DNA of 64,000 bases from Paraburkholderia bryophila (lineage in GTDB: Bacteria > Pseudomonadota > Gammaproteobacteria > Burkholderiales > Burkholderiaceae), in contig NZ_JACCAS010000001.1 of assembly GCF_013409255.1 (NCBI RefSeq), positions 4,464,001 through 4,528,000 on the forward strand, written 5' to 3'. The notes under the pieces were generated by a model. The model saw only the letters and a list, made by a program, of their open reading frames with translations, had not been told where the DNA came from and searched no databases. Every line of letters starts with the position of its first letter. The stretch's first letter is position 1. Below are positions 8,295 through 17,679 of this stretch, one piece after another. Both the position numbers and the translations under genes were made by a program.

Positions 8295-8913
8295 AAAATC
8301 GAAGCGCGCGCGCCGCGCCGCCGAAGACCTTTTCGGCGGACTGCCGGCCAAGGGTTCGACGGCCGCGAGCCGTCCGTCGAACCCTTTCGGCGACCCCTTC
8401 TCCAACTCAACCAGTTTCGTGCCCGCTGACGACCTGCTGGTCACCTTACCGGCTGAAATGGAACTGCCGCCTGGCTACGCCGATTCAGCGGCCATGCGCG
8501 ACGCGCTCACGCGCGCCTGGCGGATGGACTGGATCAAGGTGGGGAAAGACGTGTGCGTCGTCAGATTGCCGGTCGACTGGATCGCGGACAAATCGGTGGA
8601 CGGTGTGCTGCGCATCAAGGGCGGTGGAATCGTGCGCGCCGAGGGTCGGCTGGTGAAAGGCGCCACGCTGTTGATCCTGCCGCGTTACTACCTGAAGGCG
8701 GAGTTCCACGACCTGAACGAACATTGCCGGATCGTCGTGCGGGACCGTGCGCGCAACAACGCCATCCTCAAGGAATCGTTCTGGGACACCCGCAGCGGCC
8801 CGAATCATCCGCAGTGGAAGGTGTTGTCCGACTGGCTCGACACGCAATTCCCCGCGCACCGTGATCCGCTCCGCTATTGGGACGATTGCGAAGACAACGT
8901 TCGCTCTGCCTGA
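8284..8913 (+). CDS. hypothetical protein
   Basis: The 209-residue soluble protein is not recognised. The first 50 residues are basic and Ser/Pro-rich and look disordered. From about residue 55 the composition is that of a folded domain with many Trp, Asp and Arg residues (RMDWIKVGKDVCVVRLPVDWI, ESFWDTRSGPNHPQWKVLSDWL). The ATG at 8284 has CGGAGAAG just upstream; the longer frame from 8251 lacks one. It is followed after 13 bases by the YgjP-type metallopeptidase gene, so the two probably share a transcript. Confidence 0.6.
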   Translation: MSSEKSKRARRAAEDLFGGLPAKGSTAASRPSNPFGDPFSNSTSFVPADDLLVTLPAEMELPPGYADSAAMRDALTRAWRMDWIKVGKDVCVVRLPVDWIADKSVDGVLRIKGGGIVRAEGRLVKGATLLILPRYYLKAEFHDLNEHCRIVVRDRARNNAILKESFWDTRSGPNHPQWKVLSDWLDTQFPAHRDPLRYWDDCEDNVRSA

Positions 8914-8926
8914 GTCGCGCATTGCC

Positions 8927-9445
8927 ATGTCGCATCTGAAATACCTGACCGGCTATCCGGCGTCGCTGCAAGAGAAGGTCAAGAAGCTGATCGCCGACGA
9001 GCAACTCGGCGCGTATCTCGCCGAGCGTTATCCGAATACGCACGACGTGCAAACCGACCGTGCGTTATACGCGTACTGCGCCGATCTGAAGCGCGAACAT
9101 TTGCGCAGCGCGGAGCAGATCGACAAGGTCACATACGACAGCAAGCTCGACGTCGTGCGTCACGCGCTCGGTCTGCACACCAGCATTTCCCGCGTGCAGG
9201 GCGGCAAGCTGAAGGCGAAGAAGGAAATCCGCGTTGCGTCGCTGTTCAAGGCGGCGGCGCCGGAGTTTCTGAAAATGATCGTTGTCCACGAACTGGCGCA
9301 TCTGAAGGAAAGCGATCACAACAAGGCTTTCTACCGTTTGTGCGAGTTCATGCAGCCGGGTTACCACCAGATCGAATTCGATTTGCGTCTGTATCTGACG
9401 CATCGCGACCTGGCGAAGAGCCAGGTCGCGCGCTCGATGCTTTAG
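8927..9445 (+). CDS. YgjP-like zinc metallopeptidase (DUF45 type)
   Basis: The 172-residue protein carries an HELAH zinc motif near residue 125 (MIVVHELAHLKESDHNKAFYRL), with the downstream histidine of the pattern HExxH-x(7)-H visible at DHNKAF. A basic RVASLFK segment sits just before it. This arrangement is typical of the YgjP/WLM-related small metallopeptidases. Substrate is unknown, and the product is probably cytosolic since no signal peptide is seen. It follows the preceding hypothetical gene by 13 bases and converges on the ydeP-like gene, leaving a 28-base gap with short CTCAAGC-type repeats. Confidence 0.75.
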   Translation: MSHLKYLTGYPASLQEKVKKLIADEQLGAYLAERYPNTHDVQTDRALYAYCADLKREHLRSAEQIDKVTYDSKLDVVRHALGLHTSISRVQGGKLKAKKEIRVASLFKAAAPEFLKMIVVHELAHLKESDHNKAFYRLCEFMQPGYHQIEFDLRLYLTHRDLAKSQVARSML

Positions 9446-9473
9446 GTTTTAATTAACCCTCAAGCCTCAAGCC

Positions 9474-11825
9474 TCAGGCCGCCACGGCCTCGTGCGTTTC
9501 GAGCAACTCACCCGTTTCACTCACCATGACTTTCGACGCCTTCAACAGCACCGGAATCGACTTCGACGTCGGCGTGCCCGCGCCGTCGGCGACGGAAGAG
9601 AGCGGCACCAGCGGATTCGTCTCCGGATAGTAAGCGCCGAGGCAGCCGCGCGGAATGTCGTATTCCACCAGCAGGAAACCGTCGGCGTGACGCTCGATGC
9701 CATCGGCCCACACGCTCGTGATATCCACGCGCTGACCGACCACGAAACCGAGCATCGCGATATCGTCCTTATGGGCGAACAGCACGCGCCGTTGTCCATA
9801 GACGCCGCGATAGCGGTCGTCGAGGCCGTAAATCGTGGTGTTGTACTGGTCGTGCGAACGCGTCGTCATCAAGGTCATCAGACGCTCGCCGTATTGCTTG
9901 CGCGCCTGGTGAATCGGCGTGTCGACGGCGATCGCATGCACCAGAAACTGCGCCTTGCCGCTCGGCGTTTTCCAGATCCGCTCGCGTGACGCGACGCCCA
10001 GGTGAAAACCGCCGGGGGTCTTCAGCCGCTCGTTGTAATCGTGAAAGCCTTCGATCACCTGCGCGATGCCGTCGCGGATCAGCGCGTAATCCGCCGTCTG
10101 CGCGAGCCAGTCCACTTTCTCGCTGCCGAGCGTGGCCCGCGCCATACGCGCGACGATCGCGATCTCCGACAGCAGATTCTCCGACGCCGGTTTGTTCATA
10201 CCGTACGAGATGTGCACCATGCTCATGGAGTCTTCGACGCTCACGCCTTGCGCCACGCCGTTCTGCAGATCGATCTCGGTGCGCCCGAGCGTCGGCAGAA
10301 TCAGCGCGTCGCGGCCGTGGATGAGATGGCTGCGATTCAGCTTGGTGGTGATGTGTACGGTCAGTGCGCAGGAACGCATCGCTTCCCACGTACGCGGCGT
10401 GTCCGGCGTCGCGATCGAGAAGTTGCCGCCGAGGCCGATGAACACTTTCACCTTGCCGTCGAGCATCGCCTGAATCGTGTTGACGACGTCGAGTCCGTGC
10501 TCGCGCGGCGGCTCGAAATCGTAGACCTCGCCGAGACGGTCGAGAAACGCATCGGTCGGCCGTTCCTCGATGCCGACCGTGCGGTCGCCCTGCACGTTCG
10601 AGTGGCCGCGCACCGGGCACAGACCCGCGCCGCGTCGGCCGATATTGCCGCGCATCATCATCAGGTTCGACAACAGCTGAATGGTCGGCACCGAATTCTT
10701 GTGCTGCGTGAGGCCCATGCCCCACGTCGAAATCACGGCGCGGCCCTTCACGTAGATGTCGGCGAGCTTCAGCACCTCGTCGAACGGCACACCGGCTTCG
10801 GCGACGATCGTGTCCCAGCTTTCGGCGCGCAGGTCGTCGGCGAACGCATCGAAACCCACCGTGTGTTGCGCGAGGAAGTCGAGGTCCAGCACGCGCTCGA
10901 GACCGGAGGCCTGCGCTTCGTCGTCGAGTTCGATCACGCGTTTGGCCACGCCCTTGATCAGCGCGAAGTCGCCGCCGACCTTCGGGCGAATGAACACAGA
11001 GCTAATCCTGGTGCTGCCCATGGTCAGCATTTCCACCGGATGCTGCGGGCTCGCAAAGCGTTCGAGACCGCGCTCCTTCAGCGGATTGATCGACACGATG
11101 GTCGCGCCGCGCTTCGCGCATTCGCGCAGTTCGCCGAGCATGCGCGGATGGTTCGTGGCCGGATTCTGGCCGAAGATCAGCAGCGTGTCGGCGTGTTCGA
11201 AATCGTCGAGCGTGACCGTGCCCTTGCCGACGCCGACCGTGCCCGGCAAACCGCGGCTGGTCGCTTCGTGGCACATGTTCGAACAGTCGGGGAAGTTGTT
11301 GGTGCCGTACATGCGCACGAACAACTGGTACAGGAACGCGGCTTCGTTGCTGGCGCGGCCCGAGGTGTAGAAGGCGGCGTCGTCGGGATGGTCGAGCGCG
11401 TTCAGATGGCGCGCGATCAGGTCGAAGGCTTCGTTCCAGCCGATCGGCACGTAACGGTCGCGCAGCGCGTCGTAGACGAGCGGATCGGTCAGGCGGCCGT
11501 GCTGTTCGAGTTCGAAGTCGGACTGCGCCATCAGCGCTTCGACCGTGTGTTCTTCGAAGAACGCGGGCGTGACGCGTTTGCTGGTCGCTTCGGCCGCGAC
11601 CGCCTTCACGCCGTTCTCGCAGAACTCGAAGGTGGACGCGTGCTCGCGATCCGGCCACGCGCAGCCCGGGCAGTCGAAGCCGTTCGGCTGATTCTGCTTG
11701 AGCAGCGTGCGGTAGTTGCCGCCCGCCACCTTTTCCTTGAGCAGGTTGATGGCGACATATTTCAGCGCGCCCCAGCCGGCGGCGGGGTGCGTGTAGGGTT
11801 CGATGCGAGCTTCAGGTTTCTTCAT
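9474..11825 (-). CDS. FdhF/YdeP-like molybdopterin oxidoreductase
   Basis: The 783-residue protein belongs to the molybdopterin (bis-MGD) oxidoreductase family and is closest in layout to E. coli YdeP (about 760 residues). An N-terminal CPGCAWP motif (about residue 50) and further Cys at EFCENG may serve an Fe-S cluster. The catalytic domain has the family pattern GRASNEAAFLYQLFVR, a cysteine at NMCHEATSRGL, and a C-terminal MGD-binding domain with MTTRSHDQYNTTIYG. There is no selenocysteine. YdeP is linked to acid resistance in E. coli, but its reaction is not known, and formate dehydrogenase activity should not be assumed. ATG 11825 is preferred to an upstream extension to 12170, which runs into the divergent regulator. 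It ends convergent with the metallopeptidase gene. Confidence 0.85.
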   Translation of the reverse strand: MKKPEARIEPYTHPAAGWGALKYVAINLLKEKVAGGNYRTLLKQNQPNGFDCPGCAWPDREHASTFEFCENGVKAVAAEATSKRVTPAFFEEHTVEALMAQSDFELEQHGRLTDPLVYDALRDRYVPIGWNEAFDLIARHLNALDHPDDAAFYTSGRASNEAAFLYQLFVRMYGTNNFPDCSNMCHEATSRGLPGTVGVGKGTVTLDDFEHADTLLIFGQNPATNHPRMLGELRECAKRGATIVSINPLKERGLERFASPQHPVEMLTMGSTRISSVFIRPKVGGDFALIKGVAKRVIELDDEAQASGLERVLDLDFLAQHTVGFDAFADDLRAESWDTIVAEAGVPFDEVLKLADIYVKGRAVISTWGMGLTQHKNSVPTIQLLSNLMMMRGNIGRRGAGLCPVRGHSNVQGDRTVGIEERPTDAFLDRLGEVYDFEPPREHGLDVVNTIQAMLDGKVKVFIGLGGNFSIATPDTPRTWEAMRSCALTVHITTKLNRSHLIHGRDALILPTLGRTEIDLQNGVAQGVSVEDSMSMVHISYGMNKPASENLLSEIAIVARMARATLGSEKVDWLAQTADYALIRDGIAQVIEGFHDYNERLKTPGGFHLGVASRERIWKTPSGKAQFLVHAIAVDTPIHQARKQYGERLMTLMTTRSHDQYNTTIYGLDDRYRGVYGQRRVLFAHKDDIAMLGFVVGQRVDITSVWADGIERHADGFLLVEYDIPRGCLGAYYPETNPLVPLSSVADGAGTPTSKSIPVLLKASKVMVSETGELLETHEAVAA

Positions 11826-12012
11826 GATCTTGCCGCCGGATGGGCTTTGATATGGCTTTTGAGCCGATACGGTGAGCCTACTGTGTTCCAAATAGCGCGC
11901 AGCATACAGAAAATTGGAAAGGGGAGGGGTACAGTTGCTGGGCTTTTGGCATAGACTGGCGTCCCAGCCCATGCCGGTGTGAGCGTGCTCGGAGTCTGCT
12001 CTGAGTTTTCTT

Positions 12013-13527
12013 TTGCGCGCCCCCGGCGTTTTCTGTGAGCCCAAGTTCTTGAAACTGTACGAAAAGCTTGCCGCGGAAATGACGGAAGCCGTACGCCGCG
12101 GCGTGTTCGCGCCGGGCGAGCGGATTCCGTCGGTGCGGCAGGCCAGCCAGCAGCACGGCGTCAGCATCAAGACGGTGCTGCATGCGTACGCGTTGCTGGA
12201 AAGCTTGGGGATCGTCGAGACCCGTCCGCAGTCGGGCTATTTCGTGCGCGACGCCGCGGCGACGGCCGCCGCGCTGGACCGGGCGGCTGTCTCGGCGATC
12301 TCTGCTATCTCCGCCGTCTCCGATCAGCAGCGCCTGACCCGCCAGCCCGCGCCGCAGGCGTCGCCGGTCGCCGCCGCGGTCGACGTGAGCCGGCTGGTGC
12401 TGTCCACGCTGCGCAGCATTCGCGCCCACGACGCCGTGCCGTTCGGCTCGCCGTATCCCGATCCGTCGCTGTTCCCGTGGCGGCGCATCAACCAGTACGC
12501 GAACGCGATCGCGCGACGTCAGGCGAGCTGGAATCTGATCGACGATTTACCGCCGGGCAACCCCGAATTGATCCGTCAGATCGCGCGACGCTATGCCGAG
12601 AACGGCGTGCCGGTCGATCCGGGCGAGATCGTCATCACGCTCGGCGCGACCGAGGCGATCAACCTCAGCCTGCAAGCCGTCGCCAAACCGGGCGACACGG
12701 TGGCCGTCGAGTCGCCGACCTACTACGCGATGCTGCACGCGATCGAGCGTATGGGCATGCGCGCGATCGAGGTGGCGACGCATCCGGTGCACGGCATCGA
12801 TATCGAGGCTTTGGCACGAGTGATTGCCGGGCAGAAGATCGCCGCCTGCATGGTGATGCCGAACTTCCAGAATCCGCTCGGTTTCCAGATGCCCGACGCG
12901 CGCAAACAGCAACTCGTCGAACTGCTCGGCGCGCACGACATTCCGGTAATCGAGAACGACGTCTATCAGGAACTGTATTTCGGCGACACGCGGCCTTCGA
13001 CGCTGAAGAGCTTCGACACGCGCGGGCTGGTGCTGCATTGCGCGTCGTTTTCGAAGAGTCTGACCGCGTCGTACCGGATCGGTTGGGCGCTGCCGGGACG
13101 GTATCGCGCGCAGGTCGAGAAGCTGAAGTTTCTCAACACGCTGACCACGCCGTCGGTGCCGCAGGTCGCTGTTGCAGACTATCTGCGGCACGACGGTTAC
13201 GATCGGCATTTGCGGCACGTGCGCAAGGTTTACCGGCAGCAGGCGCGCATCATGACGGCGATGGTGCAGCGATTTTTTCCGGCCGGCACGCGGATGTCGA
13301 CGCCGCAGGGTGGCTATGTGCTGTGGGTGGAATTGCCCGAGCGGGTGGACTCGATGCGGCTCTATCAGGCGGCGCTCGCGCGTAGCATCACGGTGGGGCC
13401 GGGGATGATGTTTTCGACGCGTAACGACTACCGGCATTTCATCCGGCTGAACTACAGCTATCCGTGGACGCCGCAGACGGAAGCGGCGTTGAAGACCCTG
13501 GGCGAACTGGTCACGCAGATGGCGTGA
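12013..13527 (+). CDS. MocR-type regulator (GntR HTH plus aminotransferase-like domain)
   Basis: The protein joins an N-terminal GntR winged helix (about 12-90: GERIPSVRQASQQHGVSIKTVLHAYALLESLGIVETRPQSGYFV) to a fold-type I aminotransferase-like domain (about 130-500). The pyridoxal-phosphate lysine is in SFSKSLTASYRIGW. Such proteins are PLP-dependent transcription factors. No ATG exists at the N-terminus; the frame can begin at TTG 12013 or TTG 12049. The latter would give MKLYEKLAAEM, a common family opening, and is equally likely. It is divergent from the ydeP-like gene with a gap of about 190 bases, so that gene is the probable target. Confidence 0.85.
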   Translation: MRAPGVFCEPKFLKLYEKLAAEMTEAVRRGVFAPGERIPSVRQASQQHGVSIKTVLHAYALLESLGIVETRPQSGYFVRDAAATAAALDRAAVSAISAISAVSDQQRLTRQPAPQASPVAAAVDVSRLVLSTLRSIRAHDAVPFGSPYPDPSLFPWRRINQYANAIARRQASWNLIDDLPPGNPELIRQIARRYAENGVPVDPGEIVITLGATEAINLSLQAVAKPGDTVAVESPTYYAMLHAIERMGMRAIEVATHPVHGIDIEALARVIAGQKIAACMVMPNFQNPLGFQMPDARKQQLVELLGAHDIPVIENDVYQELYFGDTRPSTLKSFDTRGLVLHCASFSKSLTASYRIGWALPGRYRAQVEKLKFLNTLTTPSVPQVAVADYLRHDGYDRHLRHVRKVYRQQARIMTAMVQRFFPAGTRMSTPQGGYVLWVELPERVDSMRLYQAALARSITVGPGMMFSTRNDYRHFIRLNYSYPWTPQTEAALKTLGELVTQMA

Positions 13528-13593
13528 GGGTGAGTCTGCGAAGCGGTATCGGATGAGATTGACGGGTTAGGCAGAGAGACTGGGAGACAAAAA

Positions 13594-13929
13594 ATGGAAG
13601 ACGACGAAATCGATCCCGTGCTGGTGGCCGTGCTGGCGCAGTTGTGGCGGGCGCAACGCGAAACGCCGGGCGGCGCGTGGTCGCTCGCCAAACTGTCGAA
13701 GCAGGCCGGCGTGCCGATGAGCGGCCTGCGCCGGCAACTGACGGCGTTAGCCGATGGCGGCCTGGTGGACACCACTTTCAATGAGGAAGGCACCGGCACG
13801 GCGCGCCTGAGCGAACTCGGCGAGGGATTGTGCGCGGAGTTGTTCGGCGAGGGCGATGGCGCGCGCGATGACGACGATGACGATGCGCCCGATCAACACC
13901 AAGCCGACCCGCCGCCGAAGATCCACTAA
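13594..13929 (+). CDS. small winged-helix DNA-binding protein
   Basis: The 111-residue protein has a MarR/ArsR-like winged helix in residues 8-80 ([31 protein letters not shown], then a hairpin wing and a final helix). An acidic disordered tail follows with six consecutive Asp residues. No sensor domain or metal cysteines are present. GGGAG precedes the ATG. It follows the MocR regulator by 66 bases on the same strand, so it may be co-transcribed and connected to the ydeP-like oxidoreductase, but that is inference. Confidence 0.7.
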   Translation: MEDDEIDPVLVAVLAQLWRAQRETPGGAWSLAKLSKQAGVPMSGLRRQLTALADGGLVDTTFNEEGTGTARLSELGEGLCAELFGEGDGARDDDDDDAPDQHQADPPPKIH

Positions 13930-14157
13930 GTCATCTCCACGAGCGCGTTGCCAGACACAGCGCCGATCAACGCGTGCTCATCCAAACCTGTTTGCCTCGC
14001 GCCAATACGCGAAAAATTCATCCGCACCACCACCGCAAAAAAATTTTCGCGCTGAAATTGACCTCCGAATATGGCCCCCTATGCTGGAGCCTTGCCTGGC
14101 GATGTCGAGCCATGCCAGGCGCTGCGACGGGCACCTTTATCCATCTTCGGAGAATCC

Positions 14158-15288
14158 ATGAAAACAAAGCTGGCGCGAGCACTCCATCATTCATTGAGCA
14201 TTAGAACCGTCCGTGCCGTGCTGGCCGCGACGCTCACGTTAGGCGCGGCCGGCGCCGCCCATGTCGCGGTCGCGGCCACCGCGCAGCCGCTCGGCATTGC
14301 GTTCGTCTACCTCGGCAATCCGGGCGACGCCGGCTGGACCTACGCGCACGAACAGGGCGTCAAGGAGGTCGAGGCGAAGTTCGGCGACAAGGTCAAGGTG
14401 ACGCGTGTCGAGAACGTGCCGGAGTCGGCGGATTCGGAGCGCGTGTTTCGCGATCTGGCGTCCAAGGGCAACAAGATCGTGGTCGGCTCCAGCTTCGGTT
14501 TCCAGGACTTCGAACTGAAGGTCGCGAAGGATTTTCCGGACGCCGTGTTCGAACACGCGACCGGCTACAAGAAGGCGGCCAACTTCGCCACCTATGACGT
14601 GCGCACTTATCAGAGCGCGTACCTCGCCGGTCTCGTCGCGGGATACACGACGAAGTCGAACACGCTCGGCTTCGTGGGCTCGGTGCCGGTGCCCGAAGTG
14701 GTGCGCAACATCAACGCATTCACGATGGGCGCACGCTCGGTCAATCCGAAGGCGCGCGTGAAGGTGGTGTGGATCAATAGCTGGTTCGATCCGGGCCGCG
14801 AAAAGCAGGCCGCCGAAACGCTGATCGGGCAGGGCGCCGACGTGCTGATTCAGAACACCGATTCGACCGCGACCATGCAGACCGCCGAGCAGAAGAAGGT
14901 GCACGCGTTCGGTTGGGATTCCGACATGAAGAAGTTCGGGCCGAATGCGCAACTCGGCGCGTGTGTGAGCAACTGGGGCGTGTACTACACGCATCTGGTG
15001 GATCAGGTGATGGCGGGCACGTGGAATAACGCGCCGGTCTGGTGGGGGCTGAAAGAGAAAGCGATCGACCTCGCCGACATCAACACCGACGCCGTCTCGC
15101 CGGTCGCGCAAAAGGCGTTGAGCCAGAAGCGCGACGACATCATCGCGGGCCGCTTCAATCCGTTCGCCGGGCCGATCATGGATCAATCCGGCGCGGTGAA
15201 GGTGGCGGCCGGCAAGTCGCTGAGCGATCCCGAGTTGCTGCGCTTGAACTGGTTCGTGCAAGGCGTGGACGGGTCGCTGCCTAAGTAA
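14158..15288 (+). CDS. BMP-family ABC transporter substrate-binding protein
   Basis: The 376-residue product has a long N-terminal signal region (residues 1-40, ending AAHVAVAA) and then a periplasmic binding domain of the basic membrane protein family: IAFVYLGNPGDAGWTYAHEQGVK, GSSFGFQD, FEHATGYK and GLVAGYTTKSNTLGFVGS are characteristic. Family members bind nucleosides or related purines for an ABC importer. CGGAG(AATCC) supports the ATG at 14158; an upstream in-frame start at 14071 would place the signal peptide inside the protein. No ATPase or permease gene is next to it in the window, so its transporter is elsewhere or lost. Confidence 0.88.
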   Translation: MKTKLARALHHSLSIRTVRAVLAATLTLGAAGAAHVAVAATAQPLGIAFVYLGNPGDAGWTYAHEQGVKEVEAKFGDKVKVTRVENVPESADSERVFRDLASKGNKIVVGSSFGFQDFELKVAKDFPDAVFEHATGYKKAANFATYDVRTYQSAYLAGLVAGYTTKSNTLGFVGSVPVPEVVRNINAFTMGARSVNPKARVKVVWINSWFDPGREKQAAETLIGQGADVLIQNTDSTATMQTAEQKKVHAFGWDSDMKKFGPNAQLGACVSNWGVYYTHLVDQVMAGTWNNAPVWWGLKEKAIDLADINTDAVSPVAQKALSQKRDDIIAGRFNPFAGPIMDQSGAVKVAAGKSLSDPELLRLNWFVQGVDGSLPK

Positions 15289-15842
15289 CGATGGGCTCGG
15301 GCGTGAGTGGCCGCGTCACGGCGCAGCGGCCGCTGCCACCTCCGTCGTCGCGGCGGGGTCGAGCATCGCGACGCCGCAGAACCAGTCGCCGCCGTGCGGC
15401 TTGTATTTCCATCGACTGCCGTTCTCCCTGAGCACGGTGGCACACTGGTCGTTCACCACGATGCCGGGATTCGCGGCGGTGCATTGAAGCATCGCCGTGG
15501 TGGTTTTTGGCGCGGGTGGGAGCGGCGGTTTGTGCTGATTATTCGAGGCGGGCGGTGTGACCGCTGCGATTGATTGCGTCGGTCTGGGCGCTGCAGTTGC
15601 AGCAGTCGCAGCCGCCGGTGCAATTTGCATAGCCGACGCAGCCAGTGACTTCACCGCCGGTTGCGTGCCCGCCTGCAAAGTCGCGTTCAAAACCTGCAAT
15701 TCCTCGATACGCGTCGCGTACCACGTCGAGAGACACGCCGCATCGCGGCAGTTCGCTTCCCGCCATGCCCATTTGCTGTCGCTGTCGTTGAGAAAGGCGC
15801 GCCGGTCGACGACTCGCCGACGTGCTTTCCAGTAGAGTTGGC

Positions 15843-15858
15843 CTAGCAGGCTGTTGAA
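15843..15858. repeat. IS left end: CTAG target duplication plus 12-bp terminal repeat
   Basis: CTAG at 15843-15846 is followed by CAGGCTGTTGAA, the left terminal repeat. The same CTAG recurs after the right end. Confidence 0.9.
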
Positions 15859-17198
15859 AAGCGCCCCGTCATGAAGACGGGAGCAGTGTTCACGAGGCTT
15901 CCAAATGCGATGTGCTGCTGAATTGCGGGTTCGCACGGTGGTTTTTGTAGGCAATGCGCGTGCGCGCAGGCGGCGCGCCGTGCATTCGCCATGCCGTGGC
16001 GGCTCATCGCGTCGCTCCTTGCGGCACCACACCTGGCATTCGCGCCATGCGGGTCAGATTGCTCGCAACCATCGTCAGCTTGAAGTGCTGGTCGACTCGC
16101 CGGATGCCGCGATAGACCGTCTGCCGGATCCGACCGACGGTTTTACCCCAGCCGAAGTGCTCCTCGATACGCTTGCGGATGATCTGACTGGTCCGGTAGC
16201 CCGCATGCCGCGAAGTGCGCCCGTCGATTGCGCTGCCGCCCGAACGCTCATCGTTGCGCGCGACATGCGGTGTCACGTTGCGAGCGCGGCAATCGTTCAC
16301 GAAGTCACGGGTGTCATACGCCTTGTCGGCACCGACTGTCTTCGCATGAGCGCCTGGCACGCAATCGAGCAATCGCAACGCGCTGGCCCGCTCGGCGAAA
16401 CCATCCGCGTGACTAACCACGGCACCGACCACCAGCCCTGAGCGATTCTCCATCAGGATGTGCCCGTGGTAGCACAGGATGGCCGGGCTTTTGTGGCTCT
16501 TCTTGAACAATCGCGCCTCCGGATCAGTAGTCGACTCGTGCGTGGCATTGCTACGTCGCTCGCCTCTCCAGTCAGTATCGGCGTTGCGGCCACCGCCGGC
16601 GGGCGGACCATCCTCCGGGCCGTCCTTGCGGCGGAAGCTCTTGTGACTGGCCCACGCCTGAATCAGCGTGCCGTCCACCGAGAAATGGTCCCTCGACAAC
16701 AAGCCCCGTTTGTCCGCCAGGCTCATGACTTCGGTGAAGAACGCTTCCACGACTTCATGCTCCAGCAACCGGTCTCGGTTCTTCGAGAACACCGAGTGGT
16801 CCCACACGGCGTCCTCAATCGCCAGCCCGACGAACCAGCGGAACAGCAGGTTGTAGCGCATCTGCTCCATCAGCATGCGCTCGCTGCGCACCGAGTAGAA
16901 CACCTGCAACAGCAGCGCTCGCATCAGCTTCTCAGGTGCAATCGAGGCACGGCCAGTGTCCGCGTAGATGACGCTGAACAGCCCGTTGAGCCGTTTCAAC
17001 GCATCATTCACCAGCACCCGGATCGGTCGCAACGGGTGATCTGCCGGGACGAAGTCCTCCAGCTTGACCGTCGTGAACAGGGTTTCCTGCATCTCATCCA
17101 TTCCGCGCATCGCATCCGCTGCCAAAGATCATGAACACGATATCCATAACGCCCGTCCCTCAAACCCCGCTTACACGGGACCAAAATTCAACAGCCTG
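15847..17198 (-). mobile_element. complete IS5-type insertion sequence
   Basis: The element is 1352 bp. Its ends are 12-bp perfect terminal inverted repeats (CAGGCTGTTGAA at 15847-15858 and its complement at 17187-17198). It is flanked by a 4-bp direct repeat CTAG (15843-15846 and 17199-17202), which fits the YTAR target of IS5 members. It carries one intact transposase gene on the minus strand. Perfect ends, clean duplication and an open transposase frame argue for a recent insertion. The exact IS name cannot be given without a search. Confidence 0.92.
16004..17110 (-). CDS. IS5-family DDE transposase
   Basis: The 368-residue protein starts with the conserved DUF772-like segment (MRGMDEMQETLFTTVKLEDF, VPADHPLRPIR) and has a DDE catalytic set: D in HFSVDGTLIQAWAS, D in GADKAYDTRDFV and E in RIEEHFGWGKTVGR. 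The linker with many Gly, Asp and Asn residues (about 175-200) is usual for this branch. ATG 17110 is preferred over a TTG five codons upstream. The frame is intact, so the enzyme may be active. Confidence 0.92.
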   Translation of the reverse strand: MRGMDEMQETLFTTVKLEDFVPADHPLRPIRVLVNDALKRLNGLFSVIYADTGRASIAPEKLMRALLLQVFYSVRSERMLMEQMRYNLLFRWFVGLAIEDAVWDHSVFSKNRDRLLEHEVVEAFFTEVMSLADKRGLLSRDHFSVDGTLIQAWASHKSFRRKDGPEDGPPAGGGRNADTDWRGERRSNATHESTTDPEARLFKKSHKSPAILCYHGHILMENRSGLVVGAVVSHADGFAERASALRLLDCVPGAHAKTVGADKAYDTRDFVNDCRARNVTPHVARNDERSGGSAIDGRTSRHAGYRTSQIIRKRIEEHFGWGKTVGRIRQTVYRGIRRVDQHFKLTMVASNLTRMARMPGVVPQGATR

Positions 17199-17202
17199 CT
17201 AG
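17187..17202. repeat. IS right end: 12-bp terminal repeat plus CTAG target duplication
   Basis: TTCAACAGCCTG is the exact inverted copy of the left end, followed by the second CTAG at 17199-17202. Confidence 0.9.
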
Positions 17203-17679
17203 GGTGTCGTCGAGCGTCGAGAGCGCGGGGTCGTTGCAAATCATTCGCTCCGTGAGCGAGCGTCCCTTGTTGCAATTGAAGCTTGTCGCGTGCGCGGACA
17301 GGCTGACGAGCATCAGCGCGGCGATCAGGCAAGGGCGAAGGTTCTTCATGGCGGTCCCGGCAGTGCATGGCTTTTTCATGCCGTCGATGATCGGTCGAGT
17401 CGCCGCGACCCGGACGCCGGAACAACGCGTGAGTTCGGGTGGGTGATTACGAAATCTTGCCGGTCGAGACGAATGCGAAGGCTTATCGTGACGAATGCGA
17501 AGGCTCGACAGGCTTGGGGCCGCGCGTTGACGGAACGCTTTCAGGCATGCGCCGTGCAACTCACGGAGCAGCGGACGGGGGTGTGGGGCTGCCACGGTCT
17601 TCATCACCTGCGCAGGCAGGCCGGCAGTCGGAGCGCGGCCGTTGAGAAACGGGAAAAACAGCAGGCAACGGGAGGCAGA

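Larger units (their letters stand above)
15316..17349 (-). pseudogene. LprI/DUF1311-type secreted protein gene interrupted by an IS element
   Basis: The 5' part starts at ATG 17349: a signal peptide (MKNLRPCLIAALMLVSLSA) and CNKGRSLTERMICNDPALSTLDDTL, the start of a DUF1311 domain. It then runs into the IS end. The 3' part resumes at 15842 with GQLYWKARRR and NCRDAACLSTWYATRIEEL, the rest of that domain, a Pro/Ala-rich linker and a C-terminal Cys-containing segment (LQCTAANPGIVVNDQC). Removing the IS and one CTAG copy gives an uninterrupted frame of 225 codons, which shows the gene was intact before insertion. LprI-type proteins are periplasmic or surface proteins, some of which inhibit lysozyme; which role this one had is unknown. 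Confidence 0.88.

Noticed and set aside
10002..11954. Long open frame on the plus strand opposite the ydeP-like gene (about 650 codons)
   Set aside because: It is the antisense shadow of a conserved gene; composition is Arg/His-rich and no family motif or ribosome site is present.
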